Source: Crocinitomicaceae bacterium
GTDB taxonomy: Bacteria > Bacteroidota > Bacteroidia > Flavobacteriales_D > Crocinitomicaceae
Assembly (NCBI GenBank): GCA_016709005.1
Contig: JADJEU010000020.1
Coordinates: 248,001 to 312,000 of the forward strand
DNA length: 64,000 bases
Direction: 5' to 3'
Shown here: positions 19,701-27,730 of the stretch, piece by piece
Layout of the letters: the number at the start of each line of letters is the position of its first letter
Position numbering within the stretch: position 1 is the stretch's first letter
Position numbers and translations under genes: made by a program
Notes under the pieces: model-generated
Told to the model about the DNA's origin: nothing
Database searches by the model: none
The model's input: the letters and a program-made list of their open reading frames with translations, nothing else

Positions 19701-20414
19701 TCCTGGTGCCCAGGTTGGTGTTCCGGTTCCTGAACCAACTAATGTTGTAGACGTTCCTGAACAAATTGAAATATCGCTGCCCGCATTTGCAGAAGGACCT
19801 GTTGAACAGGAAAGGGTTACGTTGTCAATTCTCCAAAATTCATCACCGGCCCATGCCTGAACAGAAATACGAAGTTGGATAGAGTTTCCTCCCATAATAC
19901 ATCCAGTTGTGTAAAGTGTTGTTCCACCGACAACATCATCCGATTGTACAACATTTAAATCCGCACAAGGACCTGCACAAAAACTAGAATTAGAAGGTGT
20001 TTGCCAGCCTGTGCCGTCAATATTATATTCTAACTGTACCCAATCAACCGAGTTGCAGCCGGTACCGCACGCTTCCATGGTTCCCAGACTTGCTATTGAA
20101 AAACCAACCTCAATAAATGAACACGAACTAATATCAATTGAACCTGTTTCCCATGTTGCCGGTCCGTTTGTATCTTGACCTTCCAGAACTCCAGCCTCAA
20201 CCTGATAATGATCTCCAGCTAAACATGCCGTGCATGTGGACGTCCAATTCACCCCACCAACATTATCAGTTCCAGTCATTGAACCATTGGCTTCATCAAA
20301 AGGTTCATTGAAGATTACTTGCGCAGTAAGATTTTGAACTGATAATCCGAACACAAAAAAAAGCGCTGCCATTTTTGTGAGTAGATAAAAACGCATTTTA
20401 AAAAATTGAATCAT
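16782..20414 (-). CDS. Giant secreted adhesin-like protein with T9SS type B (CHU_C) domain
   Basis: 1210 residues. Two ATGs are possible (MIQFFKMRFYLL); the signal peptide ends near LTAQ (about residue 32). The mature chain begins with a jelly-roll-like domain rich in paired Cys (CTACLAGDHYQVEAG). Ig/PKD-like repeats follow (SICSGTSTTLVGSGTGTPTW, TICEGDCATLTVSGGD, SVCEGTAVTLTATNPD), a SprB-type repeat region (NPTCFGFNDGSVTV, NPLCYGVPDG), and a PKD. It ends in the gliding-motility-associated C-terminal domain (VFTPNGDGANDGF, VVDRWG-type, DGKDSKG). The type B signal directs surface attachment or release through T9SS. No catalytic domain is seen, so an adhesin or matrix role is most likely. Confidence 0.85.
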   Translation of the reverse strand: MIQFFKMRFYLLTKMAALFFVFGLSVQNLTAQVIFNEPFDEANGSMTGTDNVGGVNWTSTCTACLAGDHYQVEAGVLEGQDTNGPATWETGSIDISSCSFIEVGFSIASLGTMEACGTGCNSVDWVQLEYNIDGTGWQTPSNSSFCAGPCADLNVVQSDDVVGGTTLYTTGCIMGGNSIQLRISVQAWAGDEFWRIDNVTLSCSTGPSANAGSDISICSGTSTTLVGSGTGTPTWAPGGTLSSSTILNPVATPAGTTTYTLTMTSGACTSTDDVTVTILSVTPIAVSPDETICEGDCATLTVSGGDFFEWGADPDISDATLTSQTVCPITTTTYSVSSFTVGSNLITNGDFSAGNTGFNSSYTFTNPTNTTEAQYNVIANPATFNGGFSACGDHTTGSGNMMVVNGSATVGATVWCQTIAVSPNTDYLFSAWLTSVFPTNPATLEFTINGIPVGPNLNATSTTCDWDEFFTTWNSGLAVSATICITNLNTNVAGNDFALDDISFSTVCEQTETITITVNDAPVVTAETDLTFCENETVPLNAFVSTPTGANFAWTNSNTAIGLAASGSGSLPSFTANNTTSSSITGTITVTPSFGSCIGLDEVFTITIDPLPSVGAGVDQSVCEGTAVTLTATNPDAANIAWDNGVTNGVAFTPAVGSTNYTVTATDPLTGCSSTDIVNVNVTDLPTVTVTAAGPFGTTSGIQNMTATPTGGMWTADCGACINSTTGAFNPATAGEGTWQICYAVGTSPCIVIECIDVIVSDLCLMTATSSFNNPTCFGFNDGSVTVNSVNANGSPDFVITNSGGTVVNTANSNTANNLVEGWYYFSVTDDLGCVIIDSVLLEDPGQISINLNVQNPLCYGVPDGFAFVDTVFNYTGAYNQIGYFWSPNPSGLNGTGEDSLINIGAGSYNLIINDQNGCSESFIFSIIYPDSLYLIQFGADPAYCRMFSYQSGNGVVYAGASGGTPDYDYEWMNLTTGATTSNTTWGGLNPGNYQITVTDDNGCVLLKTITVDSLNPIADFTLASPEFTAEYEGNAVVNVHFENQSLNYSNLNDPNADTTFFWHFGFDGEPWILSEDISENFDISYTDDGLYNVCLVALNQNGCSDTACVLITVYDAFTFTPVNVFTPNGDGANDGFSFDYRASSVETFSCVIVDRWGVVVYELNAITDVWDGKDSKGNECTAGVYFYTYELESFNGIQESGQGTIHLVR

Positions 20415-20732
20415 AAAGTATAGAAAAAGAATGCCTGAAAATAAGACGCCAAAATCTGCATGAAGTAGCGTAGAAATGAAAGAAAAAAAATCTTACAAGA
20501 TTGTTTGGCACATTTAAGTTGGATCCCTTTGCGGTTTCAATACAGAACACAAGACTCTGCTATCAAGGTGAACACAAAAAGATTTCTTCCAAAATTACAA
20601 CTATTCAAGCCATTGCAGGATTAAGGAAACATTAAATTTCTAACAGATTATACACGATATCAATTGATAGTCTCACGGTCGCAATCAGATCAGATTTAAT
20701 TTCATACCTTAGAAGTCTCAACAACTAGATTC
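20415..20732. other. Intergenic region between two divergent giant T9SS genes
   Basis: 318 bases, no ORF of note. It must hold both promoters. The best plus-strand candidate is TACCTTAG at about 20706-20713 (one mismatch to TAnnTTTG) just upstream of the M4 peptidase. No clean -7 box was found for the minus-strand gene. No hairpin or repeat stands out. Confidence 0.4.
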
Positions 20733-23700
20733 ATGAAAATCAATTTACTATCTATTGCCTTTTTGGCGATCTCACTTTTATTTTATTTAAACCTGTTCAG
20801 TCAGGAAGTGTTCGAAGGAGCTGAAGCTGAACGATATTACACTGGAGCTGCAGTAGTGCGCACAAGTCAGTATTCAGATTTGCCTTCTTATATTCGGTTT
20901 AAACCTGAAGCACAACCTGAATCTGATCAGATCATGACTTGGTTGAGTAAAAATTTTGGTCTGGAGAACAACGTGACTTTTGAGTTGAAAAATTCAAACA
21001 TTGATGGCTTAGGTTTTCAGCATTTCAGATTTCAACAAACGTATAATGGATTTGCGATTGAAGATGCAATCTGGATTGTTCATGTAAAAAACAATAAGGT
21101 AAGTTCAATGAATGGAATGATTTACAGAAATCTTTCTAGTCCGGGATCTTTTTCTCTTTCAGAATCTGCTGCTTTACAAAAAGCGCTTGATTATGTGGGT
21201 GCAGATTCCTATAAGTGGCAAATTGAAACAGAAGAAAATCATTTGAAAGTTGAGAGCGGAGATCCGGCTGCTAGCTATTATCCGGTTGCTGAAAAAGTTT
21301 ATATCTCTTCAAATGATACATACCAAAATACAACGTATCGCGCAGCTTATAAATTTAATATCTATGCACATTCAGAATTGTACCGTGCGTATGTTTATGT
21401 TGATGCGATTACCGGCGAAATTATTTCAGAACAAGAATTATTGCACGACATTGATACACCGGGAACAGCGGTAACAGCTTATAGCGGTACACAACCTATT
21501 ATCACAGATAGTTTCAGCGGAACATTTCGCTTACGTGAATCAGGAAGAGGTGATGGTGTGAATACCTATGATATGAATCAGGGAACCTCGTATGGTGGTT
21601 CAGTTGATTTTACAGATGCCGACAACAATTGGAATAACGTGAATGCTCAACTGGATCAATATGCAACTGATGCACATTGGGGAGCTGAAATGACTTACGA
21701 TTATTTTTTCTATCAGCACAACAGAAACAGTATTGATGACAATGGTTTTGCACTAAACAGTTATGTGCATTACGATGTAAATTTTGCAAACGCATTCTGG
21801 GATGGAACACGCATGACGTACGGTGATGGTGACGGAAGCTGGGATCCTTTAACATCTTTAGACATTGCGGGTCACGAAATTACTCACGGTCTGACAACCT
21901 TTACAGCCGATTTAAATTACAGCGCAGAATCTGGCGCACTCAATGAATCGTTCAGTGATATTTTTGGAACTTCTATTGAAAATTACGCGCGACCATCCAA
22001 CTGGAATTGGTTGATTGGTGAAGATATTGGTTCACCGATTCGTTCCATGTCAAATCCAAATGCATTTGGAAATCCTGACACTTATTTTGGAACAGATTGG
22101 GCTTCCTTAACCGGCGGTGATAACGGCGGTGTACACACAAACAGCGGCGTCCAAAATTTCTGGTATTATCTCATGGTACAAGGAGGATCTGGCACAAACG
22201 ATCAAAGCGAAACTTATAATGTAACCGGATTGGGATTCACTGACGCCAGTGAAATTGCATTCAGAAATCTTACCGTTTATTTAACTCCAACTTCTGATTA
22301 TGCAGATGCACGTTTTTATGCCATCCAATCTGCAATCGATTTATTTGGAGGATGCACTCCACAAGTTGAAACAACCACCAATGCATGGTATGCTGTTGGA
22401 GTTGGAGGCGTTTATGTTGCCACTGTTATTGCTGATTTTTCTGCACCTGTTTTGAGTTCATGCAGCGCTCCTTTCACCGTGAGTTTTACAAATTCAAGTA
22501 CCAATGGAACTTCTTTTGACTGGGATTTTGGTGATGGCGGAACTAGTACAACCAATAATCCATCTCACACTTATACTGCTCCGGGGACATACACTGTAAG
22601 CTTAATTGCAGATGGTGGATCTTGCGGAACAGATGCAACAACACTCATTGATTATATCACCATCAGCAATCTTTTACCGTGCACAGTGAACATGCCATCA
22701 ACAGGTACAGGAAATTTGCAGACAGCTTGTTCAGGTACTCTTTTTGACAGCGGCGGACCATCTGGAAACTATGGTGCAAATGAAGATGCTACGATTACCA
22801 TTGCTCCAACCGGTGCTACAATCGTGTCGGTATCTTTTGCTTTATTTGATGTAGAGGCAGGAACTTCAGGTACAAATTGTGATTATGATTATGTGCGTGT
22901 CTATAATGGTCCCAGCACAGCATCTCCATTAATTGGGACTTACTGCAACAACAATTTACCACCTGCAACGATTAATTCCACAGGGAGTTCAATCACCATT
23001 CGTTTTCACTCAGACGGAGGTTTGGAAGAGGCCGGATTTGAAATGGACTGGAATTGTACTCTACCAACTATCCCACCCGTTGCAAATTTTGTTGCGGATG
23101 TTACGACAACCTGTAACGGTGAAATTTCATTTACTGATTTATCCACCAACGCACCCAATGCATGGGCATGGAATTTTGGTGATGGAAATACATCAACAAG
23201 TCAAAACCCTATACACGCATATGCTGCGAATGGAACTTATACCGTGCAGTTAATTGCAACCAATACTTTTGGCAACGATACTGAAATAAAAACAAACTAT
23301 ATTGTCGTCAATAAAGCCGCAGCGCCGGCTGTAATGGGTGATGTAATCTGTGAAAATACAACAGCAGATTTATCCGCAACGGGTCCGGGAACCTTGAATT
23401 GGTATGATGCTCCAAGTGGTGGAACGTTGCTCAACACGGGCACAAATTATACAACTGTTCCGTTAAGCACAACAACAACTTATTATGTCGAAAAAGAAAT
23501 TCCGGGAACTATAAATTTTGTAGGACCAACGACAAATGCATTTGGAACTGGTGGTAATTTTAACGGAGATCAATATCAAATTTTCAATTGCACCACACCC
23601 GTCATTTTAAAATCAGTAAAAGTATACGCAAATGGCGCAGGTAATAGAACCATTCAACTGCGCAATAGTGTTGGAACAGTCTTACAAGAGGCTGTCGTAA

Positions 23701-25352
23701 ATGTTCCGAATGGGACAAGCACGGTCACGTTAAATTTTGATGTACCTGTCGGAACAAATTTACAACTCGGTACCTTAACCGGAAGCAGTCCTTCACTTTA
23801 TCGTAACAATGCAGGCGCAAGTTATCCGTATAATCTTGCGGGGCAAATCAGCATCACATCAAGCAGTGCAGGCGGTGCATTCTATTACTTCTTTTACAAT
23901 TGGGAGATTGAAGAATATTCATGTTTGTCAGAACGAGCGCCTGTCATTGCAACGGTGAATCCAAATCTCGATGCAACCATCACGCCACAAAGTGGATTGT
24001 GTACAACTGATTCACCAGTTGCTCTAAATGCTGCTGATGCCGGTGGAACCTGGTCAGGTACAGGTGTGACTGGATCAACTTTTAATCCTGCAGCAGCAGG
24101 TATAGGAAATCATACCATCACGTATACTATCGCCGGACTCTGTGGATCAAGCGATACCGAAGTCATTTCAGTCTCTGATGGATTTGATGCAACCATTAAT
24201 CCGGTTGCCGCTATTTGTTCAGAAGATGCCCCGATTACATTGACAGGTATTGATGCAGGAGGAACCTGGAGCGGAACAGGAATTACAAATGCTTCAACAG
24301 GTCAGTTTGATCCAATTGCTGCAGGCGCTGGATCACATGTAGTCACCTATACTTTTTCAGGTACCTGCGGTGATGTTGATACAGAAACAATCGTCGTAAC
24401 ACAGCAAACCGATGCAACCATTTCTGCAACTTCTGAATTGTGTTCAAACTCTTCTGCCATTAATTTAAGCGCAGCTGAAACGGGTGGACTTTGGAGTGGA
24501 ACTGGAATTACAGATGGTGTCAATGGAACTTTTGATCCTTCAAATTCTGGTGTTGGATCATTCACTATTTCATATACGATTTCTGGAACATGTGGAGACT
24601 CTGATACCGAAACAATTTTAGTTTCTCAATTAGCAGATCCAACCATTAATTCAATCGCAGATTTTTGTTCTGAAGATGTTCCGGTAAACTTAAGTGCTGC
24701 AGATGCCGGTGGAACCTGGAGCGGAACTGGAATCACAAATACGTCAACCGGAATGTTTAATCCACTCATTGCAGGTGCAGGTTCGTATGTTGTGACCTAC
24801 ATCATTGGCGGAGCATGTGGAGGAACAGATACAGAAACGATAACGGTGAATCAACAGTCAGATGCAACCATCACACCAGTAGATGTAATTTGTAATCAGC
24901 AAGGAATCATAACACTTGACGCTGCAGAAAACGGAGGTACCTGGACAGCAGATTGCGGCGCATGTATAAATGCATCGACAGGTCAATTCAACATTGGTCT
25001 TGCAGGCATTGGAGCATGGACTGTTACTTATTCTGTTGGAACAATTTGTCCGGATACAAAAACAACTACGATTAATATAGTTGACTGTTTAGGTTTAGAT
25101 GAATCATCTGCAAATGGTATTTCAATTTATCCAAATCCAACCAACAGTTTTGTAACTATTACAACGGGCAATTTGAGCGCAGGAATTATCATCATCACCG
25201 ACGTGATGGGAAGAGAAATATATCGCTACAATTTTAACTCACCTACCACGCTTGTTGAATTGACATCGATCTATGCACGCGGTACTTATTTTGTTCAGAT
25301 TGTGAATGAAGAGGGAACTTTGGTCGCTACTAAAAAGTTGGTGAAGCAATAA
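20733..25352 (+). CDS. M4-family (thermolysin-type) metalloprotease with PKD, CUB and T9SS type A domains
   Basis: 1539 residues. Signal peptide 1-24; an FTP/PepSY propeptide region (about 40-230); peptidase M4 catalytic domain (about 265-565) with the zinc motif HEITH near residue 381, the third ligand in GALNESFSD (about 405) and the catalytic His segment GGVHTNSGVQNFWYY. Then a PKD (WDFGDGGTSTTNN), a CUB domain (LFDSGGPSGNYG), a second PKD, a jelly-roll-like part and five tandem repeats of about 75 residues. It ends with the YPNPTNSF type A sorting domain. All key catalytic residues are present, so an active secreted endopeptidase processed by T9SS is predicted. Divergent from the type B adhesin. 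Confidence 0.93.
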   Translation: MKINLLSIAFLAISLLFYLNLFSQEVFEGAEAERYYTGAAVVRTSQYSDLPSYIRFKPEAQPESDQIMTWLSKNFGLENNVTFELKNSNIDGLGFQHFRFQQTYNGFAIEDAIWIVHVKNNKVSSMNGMIYRNLSSPGSFSLSESAALQKALDYVGADSYKWQIETEENHLKVESGDPAASYYPVAEKVYISSNDTYQNTTYRAAYKFNIYAHSELYRAYVYVDAITGEIISEQELLHDIDTPGTAVTAYSGTQPIITDSFSGTFRLRESGRGDGVNTYDMNQGTSYGGSVDFTDADNNWNNVNAQLDQYATDAHWGAEMTYDYFFYQHNRNSIDDNGFALNSYVHYDVNFANAFWDGTRMTYGDGDGSWDPLTSLDIAGHEITHGLTTFTADLNYSAESGALNESFSDIFGTSIENYARPSNWNWLIGEDIGSPIRSMSNPNAFGNPDTYFGTDWASLTGGDNGGVHTNSGVQNFWYYLMVQGGSGTNDQSETYNVTGLGFTDASEIAFRNLTVYLTPTSDYADARFYAIQSAIDLFGGCTPQVETTTNAWYAVGVGGVYVATVIADFSAPVLSSCSAPFTVSFTNSSTNGTSFDWDFGDGGTSTTNNPSHTYTAPGTYTVSLIADGGSCGTDATTLIDYITISNLLPCTVNMPSTGTGNLQTACSGTLFDSGGPSGNYGANEDATITIAPTGATIVSVSFALFDVEAGTSGTNCDYDYVRVYNGPSTASPLIGTYCNNNLPPATINSTGSSITIRFHSDGGLEEAGFEMDWNCTLPTIPPVANFVADVTTTCNGEISFTDLSTNAPNAWAWNFGDGNTSTSQNPIHAYAANGTYTVQLIATNTFGNDTEIKTNYIVVNKAAAPAVMGDVICENTTADLSATGPGTLNWYDAPSGGTLLNTGTNYTTVPLSTTTTYYVEKEIPGTINFVGPTTNAFGTGGNFNGDQYQIFNCTTPVILKSVKVYANGAGNRTIQLRNSVGTVLQEAVVNVPNGTSTVTLNFDVPVGTNLQLGTLTGSSPSLYRNNAGASYPYNLAGQISITSSSAGGAFYYFFYNWEIEEYSCLSERAPVIATVNPNLDATITPQSGLCTTDSPVALNAADAGGTWSGTGVTGSTFNPAAAGIGNHTITYTIAGLCGSSDTEVISVSDGFDATINPVAAICSEDAPITLTGIDAGGTWSGTGITNASTGQFDPIAAGAGSHVVTYTFSGTCGDVDTETIVVTQQTDATISATSELCSNSSAINLSAAETGGLWSGTGITDGVNGTFDPSNSGVGSFTISYTISGTCGDSDTETILVSQLADPTINSIADFCSEDVPVNLSAADAGGTWSGTGITNTSTGMFNPLIAGAGSYVVTYIIGGACGGTDTETITVNQQSDATITPVDVICNQQGIITLDAAENGGTWTADCGACINASTGQFNIGLAGIGAWTVTYSVGTICPDTKTTTINIVDCLGLDESSANGISIYPNPTNSFVTITTGNLSAGIIIITDVMGREIYRYNFNSPTTLVELTSIYARGTYFVQIVNEEGTLVATKKLVKQ
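23969..25085 (+). repeat. Five tandem SprB/Ig-like coding repeats in the M4 protease
   Basis: Five copies of a ~75-residue unit, each starting DATI/DPTI, with a Cys near position 11, GGTWSGTGIT in the middle and a CG..DTETI end. The fifth copy switches to a WTADCGACINASTG variant, which is nearly the same as a segment of the neighbouring type B adhesin (WTADCGACINSTTG). Confidence 0.85.
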
Positions 25353-25367
25353 AAGAAGATTTTTTTT

Positions 25368-25490
25368 AACCACCGAGTTAAAGGAGTTTTGCACAGAGTT
25401 TCACTGAGTTTTTTTTCACCGATTTTTTTTCTTTGCGCCTTGGCGTCTTTGCGTGAAAAATTTCTCTTTGCGCCTTTGTGGTAATTTTTT
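25368..25490. repeat. Intergenic 'ctttgcgcctttgcgtgaaa' repeat
   Basis: Diverged tandem words such as ctttgcgccttggcgtctttgcgtgaaa and ctttgcgcctttgtggt. This kind of element is frequently scattered between genes in Bacteroidota. A related copy occurs at 46650-46745. Function unknown. Confidence 0.55.
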
Positions 25491-25628
25491 TCAATACTCA
25501 AGATAATAGATCGTACACTCATCTGCAACTGAAACATGCACCTCGGTCCATAGTTCGCTTTCTTCATCCTTTTTACAAGAGAAGAAAACAAACATTAATG
25601 ACAGAATGCCTATCAGAAAATGATGCAT
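25491..25628 (-). CDS. Very short lipoprotein, truncated paralogue of the next gene
   Basis: A 45-residue frame with ATG at 25628 and TGA at 25491. It starts with a lipoprotein leader (MHHFLIGILSLMFVFFSC) and continues KKDEESELWTEVHVS, identical over 15 residues to the lipoprotein at 25632-26291, then diverges and ends after ten further residues. The nucleotides of the shared part are identical over 60 bases. Either a minimal lipoprotein created by a recent partial duplication or a remnant whose body was lost. Three bases from the stop of its paralogue. Confidence 0.5.
   Translation of the reverse strand: MHHFLIGILSLMFVFFSCKKDEESELWTEVHVSVADECTIYYLEY
25529..25588. repeat. 60-bp perfect direct repeat, copy 1
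   Basis: Identical to 26195-26254. It covers the lipobox cysteine and following 15 codons of two adjacent lipoprotein genes, while the sequences on both sides differ. Confidence 0.9.
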
Positions 25629-25631
25629 GCG

Positions 25632-26291
25632 TCAATAGAATAATTCAATAGTCTTCGTTTCTCCTTCATTTAGAGTTATATTCTTAGTGATATAACTTAT
25701 CACTCCATTTCGCTTTATTTTCATCGTAAACTCATAGTCTCCTATTGGCATTTCATATTCAATTTCAGAAAACAACGAATAACATCCGGTTCTGGGCAAC
25801 GGATTCCAATCTTCTGATTGATATGTTATCAACGCGTGATCCCTTTTAAACCACATCGTATCGGTAACGTCAAAACAATTTTGATTTTCAATGCTGTAAA
25901 TTAATTTTGCATACGGAATTAACTCTAAATCATAGTTATGAATCTCACCCTTGTCTAAATAAGCAAATTGAGTCATTGAAATTTTATAGTATTTTTCAAA
26001 GTCGGTCGCTGCTGCAAACTCGTAAGCATATTTTGAATTCTTTTTTGCCTTCCAACCAAAATTAAATTGTCCGTTTACAAGTAATTCTTCTTTTAAAACT
26101 TCAACTTCTGAGTCTTGTAACATAAGTTTGGTTTTTCTTTCATAAACACCAACAATGATATCATTAATTGGCTCACCAGTAACGTAATTAGTTGCTGAAA
26201 CATGCACCTCGGTCCATAGTTCGCTTTCTTCATCCTTTTTACAAGAGAAGAAAAGCACCGCGACTATTAGCAAACTATAAAAGGGCGTCAT
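25632..26291 (-). CDS. Hypothetical lipoprotein with carboxypeptidase-regulatory-like fold
   Basis: 219 residues. Lipoprotein leader MTPFYSLLIVAVLFFSC with cysteine 17, then an acidic export-type linker (KKDEESE). The first mature domain (VHVSATNYVTGEPINDIIVGVYER) resembles the beta-sandwich domains that describe 'VTG.PI.GA.V' repeats in CarboxypepD_reg-like surface proteins; the second half is also beta-rich. Surface or periplasmic lipoprotein of unknown role. Its start lies one base from the beheaded T9SS domain upstream, so the native promoter was probably lost or moved by the rearrangements there. Confidence 0.6.
   Translation of the reverse strand: MTPFYSLLIVAVLFFSCKKDEESELWTEVHVSATNYVTGEPINDIIVGVYERKTKLMLQDSEVEVLKEELLVNGQFNFGWKAKKNSKYAYEFAAATDFEKYYKISMTQFAYLDKGEIHNYDLELIPYAKLIYSIENQNCFDVTDTMWFKRDHALITYQSEDWNPLPRTGCYSLFSEIEYEMPIGDYEFTMKIKRNGVISYITKNITLNEGETKTIELFY
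26195..26254. repeat. 60-bp perfect direct repeat, copy 2
   Basis: Identical to 25529-25588, inside the lipoprotein gene at 25632-26291. The 666-base spacing equals roughly one gene length, consistent with a tandem duplication followed by loss of one body. Confidence 0.9.
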
Positions 26292-26292
26292 C

Positions 26293-26460
26293 TTACTGAA
26301 TGATTAATTTAACATTGTGTCTGATCCCGGAAACAACCAGTTCTATAATGTATACGCCATTTTCAAGCGGAAGGTTGAGCGCCGTTTGATTTGAAACGGT
26401 ATTTGAATAACATAACTTGCCCGCCAAATCATAAACCATTAGATTTGCTAGCTCGTTCTT
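26293..26460 (-). pseudogene. Beheaded T9SS type A sorting domain
   Basis: The last ~55 residues read as the second half of a type A sorting domain (LMVYDLAGKLCYSN, LENGVYIIELVVSG, end KLIIQ). The conserved YPNP start and all upstream modules are missing. Upstream the frame runs into the 3' flank of the IS110 element. This is the stump of a former secreted protein gene, cut by rearrangement or insertion, and is not expected to be functional. Confidence 0.7.
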
Positions 26461-26515
26461 CCCTCCACACCGCTCCCGCATTCTATCGTAAAAAACAAAC
26501 ATATTCTAAAAAAAA

Positions 26516-27517
26516 TTACGCTGCGAACTTTTTTAGGTTTACATAGGGCTCCTGTCTATTAATAACTGCAAAAACTCTTGAAAGAATTTTATTTCTAATG
26601 TTGTTAAGTACTAACATTTTGTTTTTTCCTTCTGTTACTTTTTTTTCAAAGTATTCTTTTAAGTCATAATCATATTTATTTGCACTTAACGCACACATAT
26701 TTAAAAGACTTTTGAGTTTTTTATCGGCCAAATTATTCACTTTGTTTCTACCATTAATACTGCTACCTGATTGATATGGAAACGGGGCAACACCTGCGTA
26801 ACACGCTAATTGTCTTGCCTCTTTAAAAGCGGTAAAGTTTTTCGTGACTAACAATAAATAAATTGCTGTTTGTTTACCTACTCCTGGTACACTTTTAATG
26901 AGATTAAAATTCTTTTCTATTGTTTTATTTTCCTTGATTAAATCGCTTAATTTTTTCTCTATTTTTTCTAAGTTATTATTCAAATTTTTTAAAATACTAT
27001 TGGTTGATTTAATTAAATCCTTTTGTATTTCTTTTGGTAAAAAATTCTTGTTCTCAAATTCGCGATGATACTGAGAAATGGACTTAATTATCTTTTCTCT
27101 ATGAGTATACAAGAGTCTCATTTCTGTTATGTGATTTTCTGCAATGGTCGAAAGCTTTATCTTAAATCTATGACTTAATAAGTATTGGGCTATTTGTAAA
27201 GCATCTATCTTGTCACTTTTTCCTCTACTAATACCTTTGGATTTGCTAATTTCAAGAGACGGTAGTTGAGAGTAGTCAATACATAATTCGTTAAGCACAG
27301 ACGCAACTAAAGCACCATATATACCGGTGTTTTCAAAACCAACAATAATATTCTTACGTTGATTTTTAATTACTTTCTTGAAGTAACTCTTGATTTCATT
27401 AACACTGTTTTTAATGACTGAATGCTTAATTCTAACCTCGTTGCAATTATCAATACCACAGATATCCAACGTTAATTTTGAGACATCAATTCCAATAAAT
27501 ACATCATAATTCTTCAT
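26516..27517 (-). CDS. IS110-family DEDD recombinase (transposase)
   Basis: 333 residues, full length. The N-terminal RuvC-like domain (DEDD_Tnp_IS110) shows Asp11 (FIGIDVSK), Glu62 (VGFENTG), Asp102 and Asp105 (KSDKIDALQ); this spacing matches characterised IS110 enzymes. A central coiled-coil (about 140-205) follows, then the Transposase_20 domain with VPGVGKQTAIYLL and the serine motif YQSGSS (Ser250/252/253 region) that supplies the nucleophile. All catalytic positions are intact, so the element may be active. The enzyme recombines donor and target DNA, guided in this family by an RNA from the element's own noncoding end. A 5' noncoding RNA location is that of the IS110 subgroup rather than IS1111. 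Confidence 0.93.
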   Translation of the reverse strand: MKNYDVFIGIDVSKLTLDICGIDNCNEVRIKHSVIKNSVNEIKSYFKKVIKNQRKNIIVGFENTGIYGALVASVLNELCIDYSQLPSLEISKSKGISRGKSDKIDALQIAQYLLSHRFKIKLSTIAENHITEMRLLYTHREKIIKSISQYHREFENKNFLPKEIQKDLIKSTNSILKNLNNNLEKIEKKLSDLIKENKTIEKNFNLIKSVPGVGKQTAIYLLLVTKNFTAFKEARQLACYAGVAPFPYQSGSSINGRNKVNNLADKKLKSLLNMCALSANKYDYDLKEYFEKKVTEGKNKMLVLNNIRNKILSRVFAVINRQEPYVNLKKFAA

Positions 27518-27539
27518 AACTTTGGTTTAGGTAAATAAA

Positions 27540-27692
27540 AAGAGTTGAATTTCTTTACAGCCTTTATTAGATCTTAGAATCTATTATTCTATTTGAAGCA
27601 ATTCAACAAAAGAGAGAATGTAGAGGACTAATGCGGGAGATAAGTCTTGACACTTAGCGCGAATCATAGGTCACCTCTACTTCTCTTTTAAA
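27540..27692 (-). ncRNA. Candidate bridge RNA of the IS110 element
   Basis: Minus-strand leader upstream of the recombinase ATG. Two hairpins with large internal loops can be drawn. The 5'-proximal one is closed by TAGAGG/CCTCTA plus AGAGAA/TTCTCT (27613-27626 with 27674-27686) and has an apical TAAGT/ACTTA hairpin. The 3'-proximal one is closed by GTTGAATT/AATTCAAC (27544-27551 with 27600-27607) and has a small TAGAT/ATCTA hairpin. This matches the target-binding-loop then donor-binding-loop order of IS621-type bridge RNA. In the first loop, the 5' arm contains GATTCG (27660-27665) and the 3' arm CTCCCGCATT (27630-27639), matching the two DNA flanks. In the second loop, ATAGAA (27587-27592) matches the element's 3' end at 26481-26486. 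Transcript ends are unknown. Confidence 0.65.
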
Positions 27693-27730
27693 GATAATCT
27701 TTTTCAATTATCAATAGAATACAAAGTTTC

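Larger units (their letters stand above)
26481..27730 (-). mobile_element. IS110-family insertion sequence with proposed ends
   Basis: Proposed extent about 1.25 kb, typical for IS110. It holds one DEDD recombinase gene and a ~200-base untranslated leader, with only a few bases after the recombinase stop. The boundaries are inferred: GAA occurs at both junctions (minus-strand GGATTC-GAA-ACTTTG on the 5' side and ACGATA-GAA-TGCGGGAG on the 3' side). Joining the flanks gives GGATTCGAATGCGGGAG, which agrees with two arms of the predicted RNA loop. No terminal inverted repeats, as expected for the family. It sits between a decayed IS3-type element and a beheaded T9SS domain. Confidence 0.7.
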
